From positions 434,001 through 498,000 of the forward strand of contig NZ_CP129992.1 of NCBI RefSeq assembly GCF_030505615.1: a stretch of 64,000 nucleotides of DNA, in the 5' to 3' direction. This document shows, one piece after another, positions 53,960 through 62,870 of this stretch. The stretch is from Salinibaculum rarum. GTDB taxonomy: Archaea > Halobacteriota > Halobacteria > Halobacteriales > Haloarculaceae. The position numbers and the translations under genes are program-made. Every line of letters starts with the position of its first letter. Positions within the stretch are counted from its first letter, which is position 1. The notes under the pieces were generated by a model that worked only from the letters and a program-made list of their open reading frames with translations, searched no databases and was not told where the DNA came from.

Positions 53960-55399
53960 CTACGACGTGATTTCGAAGGCAAAATGCATTGCGGGCAGTG
54001 GTCGACCGGGGTGGTTGTGCAGATACGACAGGTGGGGCAGCCCCTCGAAGTCGGGTTCGTCCCGCTGGACCGCCGAGAGCGTCGGGTAGACCTCGAGGAA
54101 GTGCCAACCCGGCTCGCCTGCTGCCGGAATCTGGACTCTGACGACGCCGTTCTCGTTTGTCTCGGTGGTACTGGAGACGACACCCAGTGGCTTGTTGTCG
54201 TAGACGAAAAACGGCTGGTTCTCGTAGGCAGTCCAGCCGAGACCCGACAGTTCGATTTCCATGACGGTCCCGGCCGGGCCGCCGGTCGGCTCGAACCGCT
54301 CGATGTCGGGCTGGACCATGAAGCCGGTCAGCGCGAGTGGCTGGCCGTCGACCATCGCCGCTATCGGCCGGGTGCCGCCCTGGCCTGCCGGAATCTCGAT
54401 TTCGGCCTGGAACTGCCCCTCGGAATCGGCCGTCACACTGGGAAGCATGTCCGGGTCCGGTTCGGGCGTGATGTTCCCCCGCATGTGGTGTCCCTCGTGG
54501 CGATACCAGACGAGGTCGACCTCGGCGTCTGCCGGGAACTGTTGGCCGTTGACGAACACACTCGTTCCGGCCTGTCCCGACCGCGGGGTCAACTCGAGTG
54601 TCGCCGGGCCGTCGACGTCAAGGTCGGGGTAGTGGGCGCTAATCGGTGTCTCGTCGTACTGGGCGTCGACGTGGGTCGTCGCCGGTGGATCCTCGGGTTC
54701 AGTCACCTCGACCATCCAGCGATACTGTCGGCCCTGACCGACCGGGCCGTACGGCGACTGGGTGTCGTTCTGGAGGTAGGGAATCCCCCGGAAGTTCCGC
54801 CAGACCTGGATGACGTGTTCGCCCGGTGGTCCCACGGCTCTGATTCGGGCCCGTGCAGTCCCGCGGTTCTGGACGCCAGTCACGAACCCGACGTAGCCGT
54901 TGTCCCAGGTGACCTGGTAGTTGCTGCGGACGACATCTGGACCGATGCCGTACCCGGTGATTGTGAACATCTCGCCCAGCGGTGCCTCGGTGCGTTCGAG
55001 TTCGAACCAGGGTCGAATCGCGAACTCGGCCCGGTCGACGATGCTACCGTCCTCGTCGACGAGTTCGACGGCGTGGTCGCCCCCGAAGTCTTCCCTGACT
55101 CGCCACCGTTCGTCGAACTGTCCCGACTCGTCGGTGGTGACAGTCAGGATGTTCTCGGTTTGGTGTTGATACTGCGGGCCGACGATTTCGTTCGCTTCGA
55201 GGACCCCCCAGCGGCCGCGACTGGAGTGCCACCTGACGTCGTAGGTCTGGTTGGGTGGCAGTTCACGGCCACTGAAGGTGACCATATCCCCGACGTAGCC
55301 GTCGGTCTCACTCAGCGAAAGCGTTCCCCGTGTCTCCGGCCGACCGGACTGTCCAGACCCGTCCGCGAGCGGGCGGGGTCGGTCTGTATCGTCGCTCAT
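53960..55399 (-). CDS. Multi-domain Ig-like (IPT/TIG-type) protein, copy 2
   Basis: 479 residues, paralog of the 51060 gene throughout: both share GPQY and YGIGPD, VWDNGYVGF/TWDNGYVGF, TGVQNRGTA, DTQSPYG/NTQSPYG, WYRHEGH, EPGxHFxxVYP and a near-identical end (LSYLxNHPxRPLP). Domain starts are visible at GYVGDMVTFSGRELPPNQTY, LGEMFTITGYGIGPD, GQAGTSVFVNGQQFPADAEV and AGTVMEIELSGLGWTAYEN. No signal peptide. It is encoded beside the zinc-ribbon gene. Function unknown. Confidence 0.75.
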   Translation of the reverse strand: MSDDTDRPRPLADGSGQSGRPETRGTLSLSETDGYVGDMVTFSGRELPPNQTYDVRWHSSRGRWGVLEANEIVGPQYQHQTENILTVTTDESGQFDERWRVREDFGGDHAVELVDEDGSIVDRAEFAIRPWFELERTEAPLGEMFTITGYGIGPDVVRSNYQVTWDNGYVGFVTGVQNRGTARARIRAVGPPGEHVIQVWRNFRGIPYLQNDTQSPYGPVGQGRQYRWMVEVTEPEDPPATTHVDAQYDETPISAHYPDLDVDGPATLELTPRSGQAGTSVFVNGQQFPADAEVDLVWYRHEGHHMRGNITPEPDPDMLPSVTADSEGQFQAEIEIPAGQGGTRPIAAMVDGQPLALTGFMVQPDIERFEPTGGPAGTVMEIELSGLGWTAYENQPFFVYDNKPLGVVSSTTETNENGVVRVQIPAAGEPGWHFLEVYPTLSAVQRDEPDFEGLPHLSYLHNHPGRPLPAMHFAFEITS

Positions 55400-55421
55400 A
55401 CTCGACCCATCGGCGCGGCAA

Positions 55422-55434
55422 TAATTATAATTAC
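55422..55434 (-). promoter_or_regulatory. TATA element of Ig-like copy 2
   Basis: TAATTATAATTAC on the plus strand lies 23-35 bases upstream of the ATG at 55399. It is very A/T-rich in a GC-rich background, and like copy 1 indicates a leaderless transcript. Confidence 0.55.
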
Positions 55435-55494
55435 TCCCAATTGCCAGCCCGAGAAAGACAGCAGTCGTGGTCGGACGGACAGTCGACGAACGAC

Positions 55495-56025
55495 CTACCC
55501 CATCAGAATCTTCAGTCGCGGATTCTGCTTGACAATATCGAGTTGTTCGAGTTTGGCGTCGATACCGAGAATGCGACCGGCGCCGAAAGCGCCCAGACCG
55601 AACAGCAAGAAGACATAGACCATGTGTTCGCTAAAGATGAGGCTGTTGTCGAAGGGCATGTGTGCTGCCCAGTAAAACATCATCATCATCGCCCCGAAGA
55701 AGGCGCTCAGCCGGAACAGCGTCCCGGTGAGCAGCCCGAGCCCGATGAGGGTAAGCCCGACCTGGTTTAGAGGGGTCAACAGCCACGCCCACTCGTTTGC
55801 CATGGTGACCCAGACGCCGCCGAAGGGGTTCCCCTCGGGGATGGCAAACAGCAGGAATTGCCGAACGCTCCACTTGGGGTTGACGACTTTGATGATTCCA
55901 GCATAGAAGAACGTCCAGCCCATGATGAGCCGAAGCGCGAGGAGTGCATATCCTACCCAGTGCTCGGAGTACTCGAAAGTGATGTCACGCCCGAACAGTT
56001 CTGAGTCTAGTTGTCTCGTCGTCAT
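55495..56025 (-). CDS. DoxX family membrane protein
   Basis: 176 residues from ATG at 56025 (MTTRQLDSELFGRDITFEYS). Four membrane helices with ALRLIMGWTFFYAGIIKVVNPKW and FGAMMMMFYWAAHMPFDN, the DoxX/DoxD pattern. DoxD is part of archaeal thiosulfate:quinone oxidoreductase, while most haloarchaeal DoxX proteins are uncharacterised and linked to redox stress. It is monocistronic. Confidence 0.85.
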   Translation of the reverse strand: MTTRQLDSELFGRDITFEYSEHWVGYALLALRLIMGWTFFYAGIIKVVNPKWSVRQFLLFAIPEGNPFGGVWVTMANEWAWLLTPLNQVGLTLIGLGLLTGTLFRLSAFFGAMMMMFYWAAHMPFDNSLIFSEHMVYVFLLFGLGAFGAGRILGIDAKLEQLDIVKQNPRLKILMG

Positions 56026-56149
56026 TGGTGGTACGTACGGCACTCATTGTGGGCCTATCACATAAGTCCTTCTCGGCGCCAGAGTCGAAAACCGGGAATC
56101 TGTGGCCGGAGCCCCGGGCACGGTGGCACCGAGGAACACACAGTCGTGG

Positions 56150-56713
56150 TCAGGCCGATTCGAGCCGCTCGGCAATCTGCATCGCGGCGTCGTCGATGCT
56201 GTCCTGGTTCTCGACGAACTGGACGGGCGCACCGCGGTCACGGGCGTACTCTAGGGCGGCCGTGCGGTTGAGGTCCTGTTCGAACTCGACGGCACGCGGC
56301 GTCACGTCCTTGAGTTCGCGGTCGCTCGCCTCGCGGCGCTCGATGATGGTCTCGGGTGACGCCTCCACGAGAACGAACGCACTCGGCGCCACGTCACGCA
56401 AGACGTCGTCGGGGAGCCCGTGGACGTACCCCGCGCGCGTCTGGACTGCCAGATGGGTCGTCAGGATGATGTTCGACGTCGCTGCCTGGTCGGCGACGTA
56501 CTCCCCGGCCCGGCGTTGGAGACGCCGGGTCTCGGTTGGCGACAGCGAGGTGAGTTCGTCCCGGTCGGTGGTGATGTTGTGCGTGGCCGCCTGTTCGAGC
56601 ATGCTGTCACCGAAATTTATCAGCTTGTAGTCCTCGGAGAGGGAACGGCGGACTTCCTGGCAGATGCTGGACAGGCCGACACCGGTCACCCCGGAGACGA
56701 GCGTGACGGTCAT
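56150..56713 (-). CDS. adkA: Archaeal adenylate kinase
   Basis: 187 residues of the archaeal AdkA family. VSGVTGVGLSSICQEVRRSL is the P-loop: the usual Lys of GxxxxGK is replaced (GVTGVGLSS), as in methanogen AdkA where it is GVPGVGGTT. Other family marks are YKLINFGDSMLEQAA, LSPTETRRLQRRAGEYVA and ILTTHLAVQTRAGYVHGLPDDVL. It interconverts ATP + AMP and 2 ADP. Its ATG shares a base with the stop of the DUF5789 gene, so the two are coupled. Confidence 0.88.
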   Translation of the reverse strand: MTVTLVSGVTGVGLSSICQEVRRSLSEDYKLINFGDSMLEQAATHNITTDRDELTSLSPTETRRLQRRAGEYVADQAATSNIILTTHLAVQTRAGYVHGLPDDVLRDVAPSAFVLVEASPETIIERREASDRELKDVTPRAVEFEQDLNRTAALEYARDRGAPVQFVENQDSIDDAAMQIAERLESA

Positions 56714-57006
56714 TACAGCTTCACCTCCTCGTCTTCCTCGTCGATTGCAAGTGAGGACCCACCGCGGTCGTCGTAGTACTTCCTGCCGATGAAAGCATCG
56801 CCGACGAACGTCATCAACGTTCCATAGAGGTCGTCGGCCGACCGGAACTCGTCGGTTTCGGACCGACCGAGCACCTCGCCGATGGTCTCGTTTTCGCCGG
56901 CCGGGGCGTCGAGTTCCTCGTCGCCGACCGTCTCGACAACTGCGTCTCTCGACATCGGAAATTCGAGTTTCCGTGCGAATAGGTCACGTGTCTCTGGCAG
57001 TCGCAT
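56713..57006 (-). CDS. DUF5789 family protein
   Basis: 97 residues from ATG at 57006 (MRLPETRDLFARKLEFPMSR). Small acidic soluble protein with EVLGRSETDEFRSADDLYGTLMTFVGDAFIGRKYYDDRG. I believe it belongs to DUF5789, a haloarchaeal family of unknown function. A strong A/T element at 57031-57046 lies 25-40 bases upstream. Coupled to adkA by an overlapping stop and start. Confidence 0.72.
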   Translation of the reverse strand: MRLPETRDLFARKLEFPMSRDAVVETVGDEELDAPAGENETIGEVLGRSETDEFRSADDLYGTLMTFVGDAFIGRKYYDDRGGSSLAIDEEDEEVKL

Positions 57007-57190
57007 ACGCCATGTACGGAGCGGGTAACTAATATTATTAATGGTGTTGGTCAGATGATTGTGACGACTCGGGGCAAATCGGCGCGTTCCGGTCGTCTGC
57101 CACCGCAGTAACCCAAACAATTATACTGGCCGCGGTGGCAATTGACCATGGCTGTGGCACGATAGCACGCCACCCAGGTAGTGAGATTAC

Positions 57191-59092
57191 ATGACACAGG
57201 ACACACTCGCATGGCGGATTTCGGGTGGTTCCGGCGACGGTATCGACTCGACCAGCCGGAGTTACGCGAAGTCACTCATGCGGTCGGGACGACACATCTA
57301 CACGCACCGGCACTATCCCTCACGTATCCGCGGCGGTCACACCTACGTCGAGGTACGGATAGGGGACGAACCAGTCGAATCCAGAGGGTCCGGATTCGAC
57401 TTCCTACTCTGTCTTGGTGACAGCTACGGGCGGAGTGAACAGGAAGGGGCCTACTACGGTAACGAGGAGCTGAAACCACTGACAGAGCAGTTCGACGAGC
57501 TCAACGAGGGCGGAGTCATCGTCTACGACTCCGGGCTGTTGGACGAAGACGATGTCGCAGAGACCGAACTCGACGAACTCGCGGAAGAGAACGACTGGCA
57601 CGTCTATCCGGTCGACCTGCGCGGTATCGCCAAAGAGCACGGCCGGGCAGTGATGCGGAACACGGCCGGGATGGGCGTGACCGCCGCGCTGCTCGGTCAC
57701 GGGCTGGAAGGCATCGAAGAACTGCTCGAAGAGAACATGTCCGGGGACATCCTGGAGGCGAACCTGGAGACGCTTCACAGCGGGTACGAGCACGCCCAGG
57801 ACTTCGAGGTGACACACGACCTGTCTATCCCGGAGGGCAGTCACGACGAGGAGCAGGCGCTCCTGACAGGGAGTGACGGTATCGCCTACGGGGCTATCGA
57901 CTCCGGCTGTCGGTTCATCTCGGGGTATCCGATGACCCCGTGGACCGACGTGTTCCGGATTATGTCTCAGAAGCTCCCGAAGTACGGGGGTATCGCCGAA
58001 CAGGTCGAAGACGAAATCGCATCGGCAACGCTGGCACTCGGGGCCTCTCACGCCGGCGCCAAGGCGATGAGTGGTTCCTCGGGGGGTGGATTCGCACTGA
58101 TGACCGAGGCGCTGGGACTGGCAGAGATGACAGAGACGCCGGTCGTCTACGTCGAGGCGATGCGGGCCGGTCCCTCGACGGGGCTCCCGACCAAGACCGA
58201 ACAGGCCGACCTCGACCTCGTCCTGTATTCGAGTCAGGGCGACTCCTGTCGTGTCGTCTTCGCTCCGGGCGACGCGATGGAGGCCTACGAGCAGACCAGG
58301 CAGGCGTTCGAACTCGCCTACGACTACCACATGCCTGCCCTGATCGTCTACGACCAGAAACTGGAGGGCGAACTGCGCAGCGTTCCGGTGAGCTTCTTCG
58401 ACCGCGACCCGAAACCCGACCTCGGCGCGACGCTGACCGAGGAGGAACTCGCGGAAGCGGCCCACGACGCCTCTGGGAAGTTCAAGCGCTTCCAGCACGA
58501 CCCCGAGGGGGGCAAAGACGGTGTCAGTCCCCGTTCGATTCCCGGCCAGGAAGGCGGGCGCTTCCTGGCGTCGGGCAACGAGTCGGAACCGACCGGCCAC
58601 CTCAGCGAGGATACGACAAACCGGAAACGGCAGATGGACCGCCGGATGCAGAAACTGTCGTCGGTCCGCGAGGAACTGTCGTCGGGCGAGACCAACCAGA
58701 CCCACCACGGACCGGCCGACGCCGACTACGGTATCATGACCTGGGGGAGCACCCAGGACACCGTCTTCGAGGCCGTCGACGAACTGACCGAGGCGGGCCA
58801 CTCGGTGAAAGCGCTCGGCGTCAGCGACATGATGCCGTTCCCCGAGGAGGAGGTCAGCGAGTTCATCGAGAGCGTCGAGGAGTGTCTCGTCGTCGAGATG
58901 AACGCCAGCGGCCAGTTCCGCGGGCTGGTCCAGCGTGAACTCGGCCGGTACGGACCCAAACTGTCCAGCCTGCTGAAGTACAACGGCGAGCCGTTCCGCC
59001 ACAGCGAAGTCGTCGAAGCGTTCAAGGAGACAATCGACGGCGACCAGCCGACAGCACAGAACGTCAAATACGTCCCAGCGGCAGGTGACTGA
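57191..59092 (+). CDS. korA: 2-oxoacid:ferredoxin oxidoreductase, fused gamma-alpha subunit
   Basis: 633 residues. The N-terminal gamma-type domain (about 1-190) has WRISGGSGDGIDSTSRSYA, HYPSRIRGGHTYVEVRIGD and RNTAGMGVTAALLG. The alpha-type pyrimidine-binding domain (about 210-450) has DGIAYGAIDSGCRFISGYPMTPWTD and AGAKAMSGSSGGGFALMTEAL. The C-terminal region ends with the domain-III type segment VEECLVVEMNASGQFRGLVQ. It works with the next gene to oxidise a 2-oxoacid (likely 2-oxoglutarate or a branched 2-oxoacid) with CoA and ferredoxin. Symbol is tentative: haloarchaea have several such complexes. Confidence 0.9.
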   Translation: MTQDTLAWRISGGSGDGIDSTSRSYAKSLMRSGRHIYTHRHYPSRIRGGHTYVEVRIGDEPVESRGSGFDFLLCLGDSYGRSEQEGAYYGNEELKPLTEQFDELNEGGVIVYDSGLLDEDDVAETELDELAEENDWHVYPVDLRGIAKEHGRAVMRNTAGMGVTAALLGHGLEGIEELLEENMSGDILEANLETLHSGYEHAQDFEVTHDLSIPEGSHDEEQALLTGSDGIAYGAIDSGCRFISGYPMTPWTDVFRIMSQKLPKYGGIAEQVEDEIASATLALGASHAGAKAMSGSSGGGFALMTEALGLAEMTETPVVYVEAMRAGPSTGLPTKTEQADLDLVLYSSQGDSCRVVFAPGDAMEAYEQTRQAFELAYDYHMPALIVYDQKLEGELRSVPVSFFDRDPKPDLGATLTEEELAEAAHDASGKFKRFQHDPEGGKDGVSPRSIPGQEGGRFLASGNESEPTGHLSEDTTNRKRQMDRRMQKLSSVREELSSGETNQTHHGPADADYGIMTWGSTQDTVFEAVDELTEAGHSVKALGVSDMMPFPEEEVSEFIESVEECLVVEMNASGQFRGLVQRELGRYGPKLSSLLKYNGEPFRHSEVVEAFKETIDGDQPTAQNVKYVPAAGD

Positions 59093-59096
59093 CCCC

Positions 59097-60038
59097 ATGA
59101 GCGCATTCTCAGCAATCGACGGCGACGAAAAGGAAATCGACCAGGACGACTTCACACCCGGCATCGAACCGCAGGCGACGTGGTGCCCGGGCTGTGGCGA
59201 CTTCAGCGTCCTCAAAGCACTGAAACAGGCCATGCCCGAAGTCGGTCGGACGCCCGAGGAGACGATGCTGGTGACCGGCATCGGCTGTTCCTCGAAGCTC
59301 AACAGCTACTTCGACTCGTATGGCTATCACTCGATTCACGGGCGCTCGTTGCCTATCGCGCGGGCAGCGAAACTCGCCAACCCGGGCCTGGAAGTCATCG
59401 CGGCCGGTGGTGACGGCGACGGCTACGGCATCGGCGGGAACCACTTCATGCACACCGCCCGCGAGAACCACGACATCACCTACATCGTGTTCAACAACGA
59501 GATTTTCGGGCTGACGAAAGGCCAGACATCGCCAACCAGTCCGAAGGGCCACAAGTCAAAGACCCAGCCCCACGGGAGCGCCAAAGACCCGGTCCGACCG
59601 CTCACGCTCTCGCTTGCCTCCGGGGCGTCCTACATCGCCCGGACGGCAGCAGTCAACCCCCGGCAGGCCAAAGAGGTACTCATCGAGGCAATCGAACACG
59701 ACGGCTTCGCGCACGTCGACTTCCTCACCCAGTGTCCCACCTGGAACAAGGACGCCAAAGAGTACGTCCCCTACACCGACGTCCAGGAGGACGACGAGTT
59801 CGACTTCGACACCAGCAACCGGGCGGAGGTTGCGGAAGTGATGTACGAAGCCGAATCGCGCCTCTGGGAGGGTGAAGTCCTGACCGGTCGGTTCTACCAC
59901 GACGAGAAGCGACCGAGCTACAGCGAAGAGAAACAGCAAATCGAAGAAGCGCCCGAAGATCCGCTCGCAGAGCGGTACTTCGACGAGGACGCCGAGTGGG
60001 AACGCAGCGTCGAAGACATCCGACAGGACCACACCTGA
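59097..60038 (+). CDS. korB: 2-oxoacid:ferredoxin oxidoreductase, beta (TPP) subunit
   Basis: 313 residues from ATG at 59097 (MSAFSAIDGDEKEIDQDDFT); a GTG at 59085 is the less likely alternative. TPP and cluster region: QATWCPGCGDFSVLKAL, TGIGCSSKLNSYFDSYGYH, AGGDGDGYGIGGNHFMHTAR and FNNEIFGLTKGQTSPTS, the GDGD...N TPP-Mg motif. Four base gap from the alpha subunit. The C-terminal acidic extension (about 225-313) is long. Confidence 0.93.
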   Translation: MSAFSAIDGDEKEIDQDDFTPGIEPQATWCPGCGDFSVLKALKQAMPEVGRTPEETMLVTGIGCSSKLNSYFDSYGYHSIHGRSLPIARAAKLANPGLEVIAAGGDGDGYGIGGNHFMHTARENHDITYIVFNNEIFGLTKGQTSPTSPKGHKSKTQPHGSAKDPVRPLTLSLASGASYIARTAAVNPRQAKEVLIEAIEHDGFAHVDFLTQCPTWNKDAKEYVPYTDVQEDDEFDFDTSNRAEVAEVMYEAESRLWEGEVLTGRFYHDEKRPSYSEEKQQIEEAPEDPLAERYFDEDAEWERSVEDIRQDHT

Positions 60039-60070
60039 TTCGGGCGGCGTCTCTCGGCGCCGGACCGAGC

Positions 60071-60102
60071 ACTCTGTTACAGGGTTAAATCTGTAACAGA
60101 GT
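60071..60102. repeat. Inverted repeat containing CTGTTAC-N12-GTAACAG, site 2
   Basis: Perfect 12-base arms (ACTCTGTTACAG at 60071-60082, its complement at 60091-60102) with an 8-base loop. It sits between the convergent ends of korB and rdfA. It could be a bidirectional terminator hairpin or a protein site. The core CTGTTAC-N12-GTAACAG is shared with 42985-43010. Confidence 0.65.
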
Positions 60103-60148
60103 TCGACCCGAACGGGCGAGCGATGCTGATTTGACGTAAACGGTATTC

Positions 60149-60787
60149 TCACTCCTCATCGGAAGGATTCTGGCACTCACACGCCCGTTCGTCGAGGAAC
60201 TCGGAGAGCGTGTAGAAGGTTCCACAGTCCTCACAGAGGACGTTGACGTCGAGCAAAACGTCGTAGGAGCCGATTTCGATCGTCTCGCTGTTCCGGAGCT
60301 GGCTGATAGCCTGGCTGATGACGTTCTCGGTCCGGTTTTGCAGCGCGCGCAGTCGCGTCTCCCATGTCTCGATACGTTCCGCGTCGGTCCGGGTGGCCGT
60401 CTCCTGGTCTGCGTCGAGACAGTTCACGAGATGTCGATAGAGCGTCTGATGGGAGATAAAGCGCTCTTCGACGGCTTCGACGTCGATGCCGTCCTGGCGG
60501 AGTTGTTCGCGTGCCCGCGTGCGACTCCCCTCGTCGACGTCGTCATCTGTCAGCACGCGATAGAGGTTGTCGAGTTCACCGTCGATCGGGAGTCGGCCGG
60601 CGTCGGCAAACGCCGCACTGAGGACGCGTCGGTTGAACTCCGCCGCCAGTTCGCGGACGCTCTTGCCGTCTGACCGTTCCCACGCCTGTCGGAGTTCCGC
60701 ATGCACATCGTCTAGCCCACAGTCGGTCGCGACAGTGCTGACCTTACACGAACATGGCGTTTCGCCGCCGGTGTCTGGGTCCGCCAT
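60149..60787 (-). CDS. rdfA: Rod-determining factor RdfA-like protein
   Basis: 212 residues from ATG at 60787 (MADPDTGGETPCSCKVSTVA). Helical core with WERSDGKSVRELAAEFNRRVL, LYRVLTDDDVDEGSRTRAREQL and HQTLYRHLVNCL. N-terminal PCSC and C-terminal CEDCGTFYTLSEFLDERACEC are metal-binding Cys groups. It matches the RdfA family, whose Haloferax volcanii member is needed for rod shape. It is divergent from an SMC-related gene, an arrangement I know from other haloarchaea. Possible DNA-binding regulator. Confidence 0.85.
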   Translation of the reverse strand: MADPDTGGETPCSCKVSTVATDCGLDDVHAELRQAWERSDGKSVRELAAEFNRRVLSAAFADAGRLPIDGELDNLYRVLTDDDVDEGSRTRAREQLRQDGIDVEAVEERFISHQTLYRHLVNCLDADQETATRTDAERIETWETRLRALQNRTENVISQAISQLRNSETIEIGSYDVLLDVNVLCEDCGTFYTLSEFLDERACECQNPSDEE

Positions 60788-60908
60788 CTGTCTGCGCTTT
60801 GGCGGCCCGGCAAGTAAATGTACGTCCACCCACCGTGTGGAGTTGTAACATGGCAAACAATCAGAGATGTTCCAGAACAAAGATAAGTGGTGGGTGTCAG
60901 TGTTGCGC
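60788..60908. promoter_or_regulatory. Divergent promoters of rdfA and the SMC-related gene
   Basis: 121 bases between two ATGs. AGTAAATG on the plus strand (60813-60820) is a TATA-like element 26-33 bases before rdfA. AAAGATAAG (about 60879-60887) lies 22-30 bases before the SMC-related ATG at 60909. Both genes would be leaderless. Confidence 0.45.
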
Positions 60909-62870
60909 ATGGAGAAGTCCGGACAGGACCAACAGTCTGTGGACATCCGGATCCAGAATATCGGGGGTATCGACGAGACGTCGATACAGATTCACAGCGG
61001 CGTGACAGCGCTGGTCGGGGAGAACGCGACCAACAGAACATCACTCCTCCAGGCGATTGCGGCGGCGCTCGGGACGGACAGCTACACGCTGAAAAGCGAC
61101 GCTGAAGCCGGGGAAGTGGCGATGACGATGAGAGAGGAGACGTACGTGCGCCGACTGCGCCGCGAGAACGGCCACGTCGAGAGCGAGGGAGACAGCGTCC
61201 TCGAGAATCCAGCACTCGCGGAGTTGTTCGCCGTGCTGGTCGACTCGAACGACGTTCGCCGCGCCGTTCGCGAGGGACGGGACCTCAGGGAAGTGATTCT
61301 CGAACCAGTCGACATCGACGAGATCCACTCACAGATTACGGAACTGGTCGACCGCCGCCGCGAAATCGACAGGGAACTCGACAGACTCGAAATCCTAGAC
61401 GACGAGCTGACCGAACTGGAGCTAGAGCGGACACGGCAGACGGAAAAACTCGAGGAGATAGAGACGGAACTGGCGGAGACGCGGGCGAAACTCGACGGGT
61501 TACAGTCGGAACGGGGCGACCGCGAACGGTCGGCCATCGAGGCAGAACTCGACGAGAAACTTACCCAGCTCGGGGACACCCGGGACGAACTGGAGCGCGT
61601 GACCGCGAAAAAAGAAAGCGAACAGAAGCGGTTGACCTCGCTCCGCGAGAACAGGGCGACGATTCGACACCAGTACGAGTCACAGACGCCGCCGGACGAG
61701 GCGGAACTCGCCAGACTCGAAGAGCGACTGGACGCTCTCCGGGACCGGCAACGCTCGCTGAGTTCGACTATCACGGAACTCCAGCAGGTCATCCGCTTCA
61801 ACGAGGACCGACTCGCGGAATCGGAGTCGCTCGTTCACCGTGAACTCGGCGACGGCGACCAGTCGGTGACCGGCCGGCTGGACCCCGCCAGTGAAACCGT
61901 CACCTGCTGGACCTGTGGCAGTACGGTCGAACAACAGAGTATCGAGCAGATGGTCGGACAACTCAAGGACCTCAGAGAGGAGAAAACCGAGGAAAAGCGC
62001 CAGACTGCATCCGAGATAGCGGATGTCAGAGACAGCATCGAGCAGATGCGAACGCGACGACAGGAGTACGAGGAACTGGACGAACAACTGACCGCACTCG
62101 AGGCGAAAATCGAAGACAGCGAGGCGACCGTCGCCGACCTCGAAACGCGCAGCGACGCGCTCGAAGCGAAACGCGAGGAACTCGAAGCGGCAGTCGAACA
62201 GTTACAGGAGACCCAGCAGGACGAACTGCTCGAACTCAGACAGCGCGCGAGCGAACTGGAATACGAGAAAGGCCGCATCGAGGGCGAACTCGACTCGGTA
62301 ACGACCCAGATAGCCGAGACAGAGCAGGCACTGACCGCCCGGGAGGAGTTACTCGACGAACGCGAGACAATCGTCGCCCAGCTCCGGGACCTGCGCACCC
62401 GCATCGAACGCATCGAACGGAACGCAGTCGAGGCGTTCAACACCCACATGGCCGAACTGCTCGACATCCTCGAATACGAGAATATCGGGCGTATCTGGGT
62501 CGAGCAGACCGAGACAGAGATTGCAGACGGCAGCGGCGACACGACCCAGCGGACCTTCGAGTTGCACGTCGTCCGCGAGGGCGACGACGGGGCGATGTAC
62601 GAGGACACCATCGACCACCTCAGCGAGAGCGAGCGCGAAATCACGGGCCTGGTTGTCGCACTGGCCGGCTACCTCGTCCACGACGTGCACGAGAGCGTCC
62701 CGTTCATGTTGCTCGACTCGGTGGAGATGATAGACGGCGAGCGACTCGTCGACCTCGTCTCGTATCTGGAGGAGTACGTCCCGTACCTCGTCGTGGTGCT
62801 GCTCCCGGACCACGCCCGCACCTTCGAGCGACGACTCACCGCCGAGCGCCACCATCTTGTCGAGGTCTGA
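60909..62870 (+). CDS. Archaea-specific SMC-related protein
   Basis: 653 residues from ATG at 60909 (MEKSGQDQQSVDIRIQNIGG). Globular ends and a long coiled coil (about 150-325 and 345-530) with a central CWTCG (Cys333, Cys336) like a Rad50 zinc hook. Walker A VGENATNRTSLLQAI (about 36-50) has Arg for the usual Lys; the signature is HLSESEREIT (about 570) instead of LSGGE; Walker B is FMLLDSVEMID (about 600). ATP binding is therefore altered. Paired with rdfA, it may act in chromosome or cell-shape control. Confidence 0.82.
   Translation: MEKSGQDQQSVDIRIQNIGGIDETSIQIHSGVTALVGENATNRTSLLQAIAAALGTDSYTLKSDAEAGEVAMTMREETYVRRLRRENGHVESEGDSVLENPALAELFAVLVDSNDVRRAVREGRDLREVILEPVDIDEIHSQITELVDRRREIDRELDRLEILDDELTELELERTRQTEKLEEIETELAETRAKLDGLQSERGDRERSAIEAELDEKLTQLGDTRDELERVTAKKESEQKRLTSLRENRATIRHQYESQTPPDEAELARLEERLDALRDRQRSLSSTITELQQVIRFNEDRLAESESLVHRELGDGDQSVTGRLDPASETVTCWTCGSTVEQQSIEQMVGQLKDLREEKTEEKRQTASEIADVRDSIEQMRTRRQEYEELDEQLTALEAKIEDSEATVADLETRSDALEAKREELEAAVEQLQETQQDELLELRQRASELEYEKGRIEGELDSVTTQIAETEQALTAREELLDERETIVAQLRDLRTRIERIERNAVEAFNTHMAELLDILEYENIGRIWVEQTETEIADGSGDTTQRTFELHVVREGDDGAMYEDTIDHLSESEREITGLVVALAGYLVHDVHESVPFMLLDSVEMIDGERLVDLVSYLEEYVPYLVVVLLPDHARTFERRLTAERHHLVEV

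Noticed and set aside
57404..59302. 632-codon frame antisense to korA
   Set aside because: Shadow of korA; the plus strand carries clear 2-oxoacid oxidoreductase motifs.
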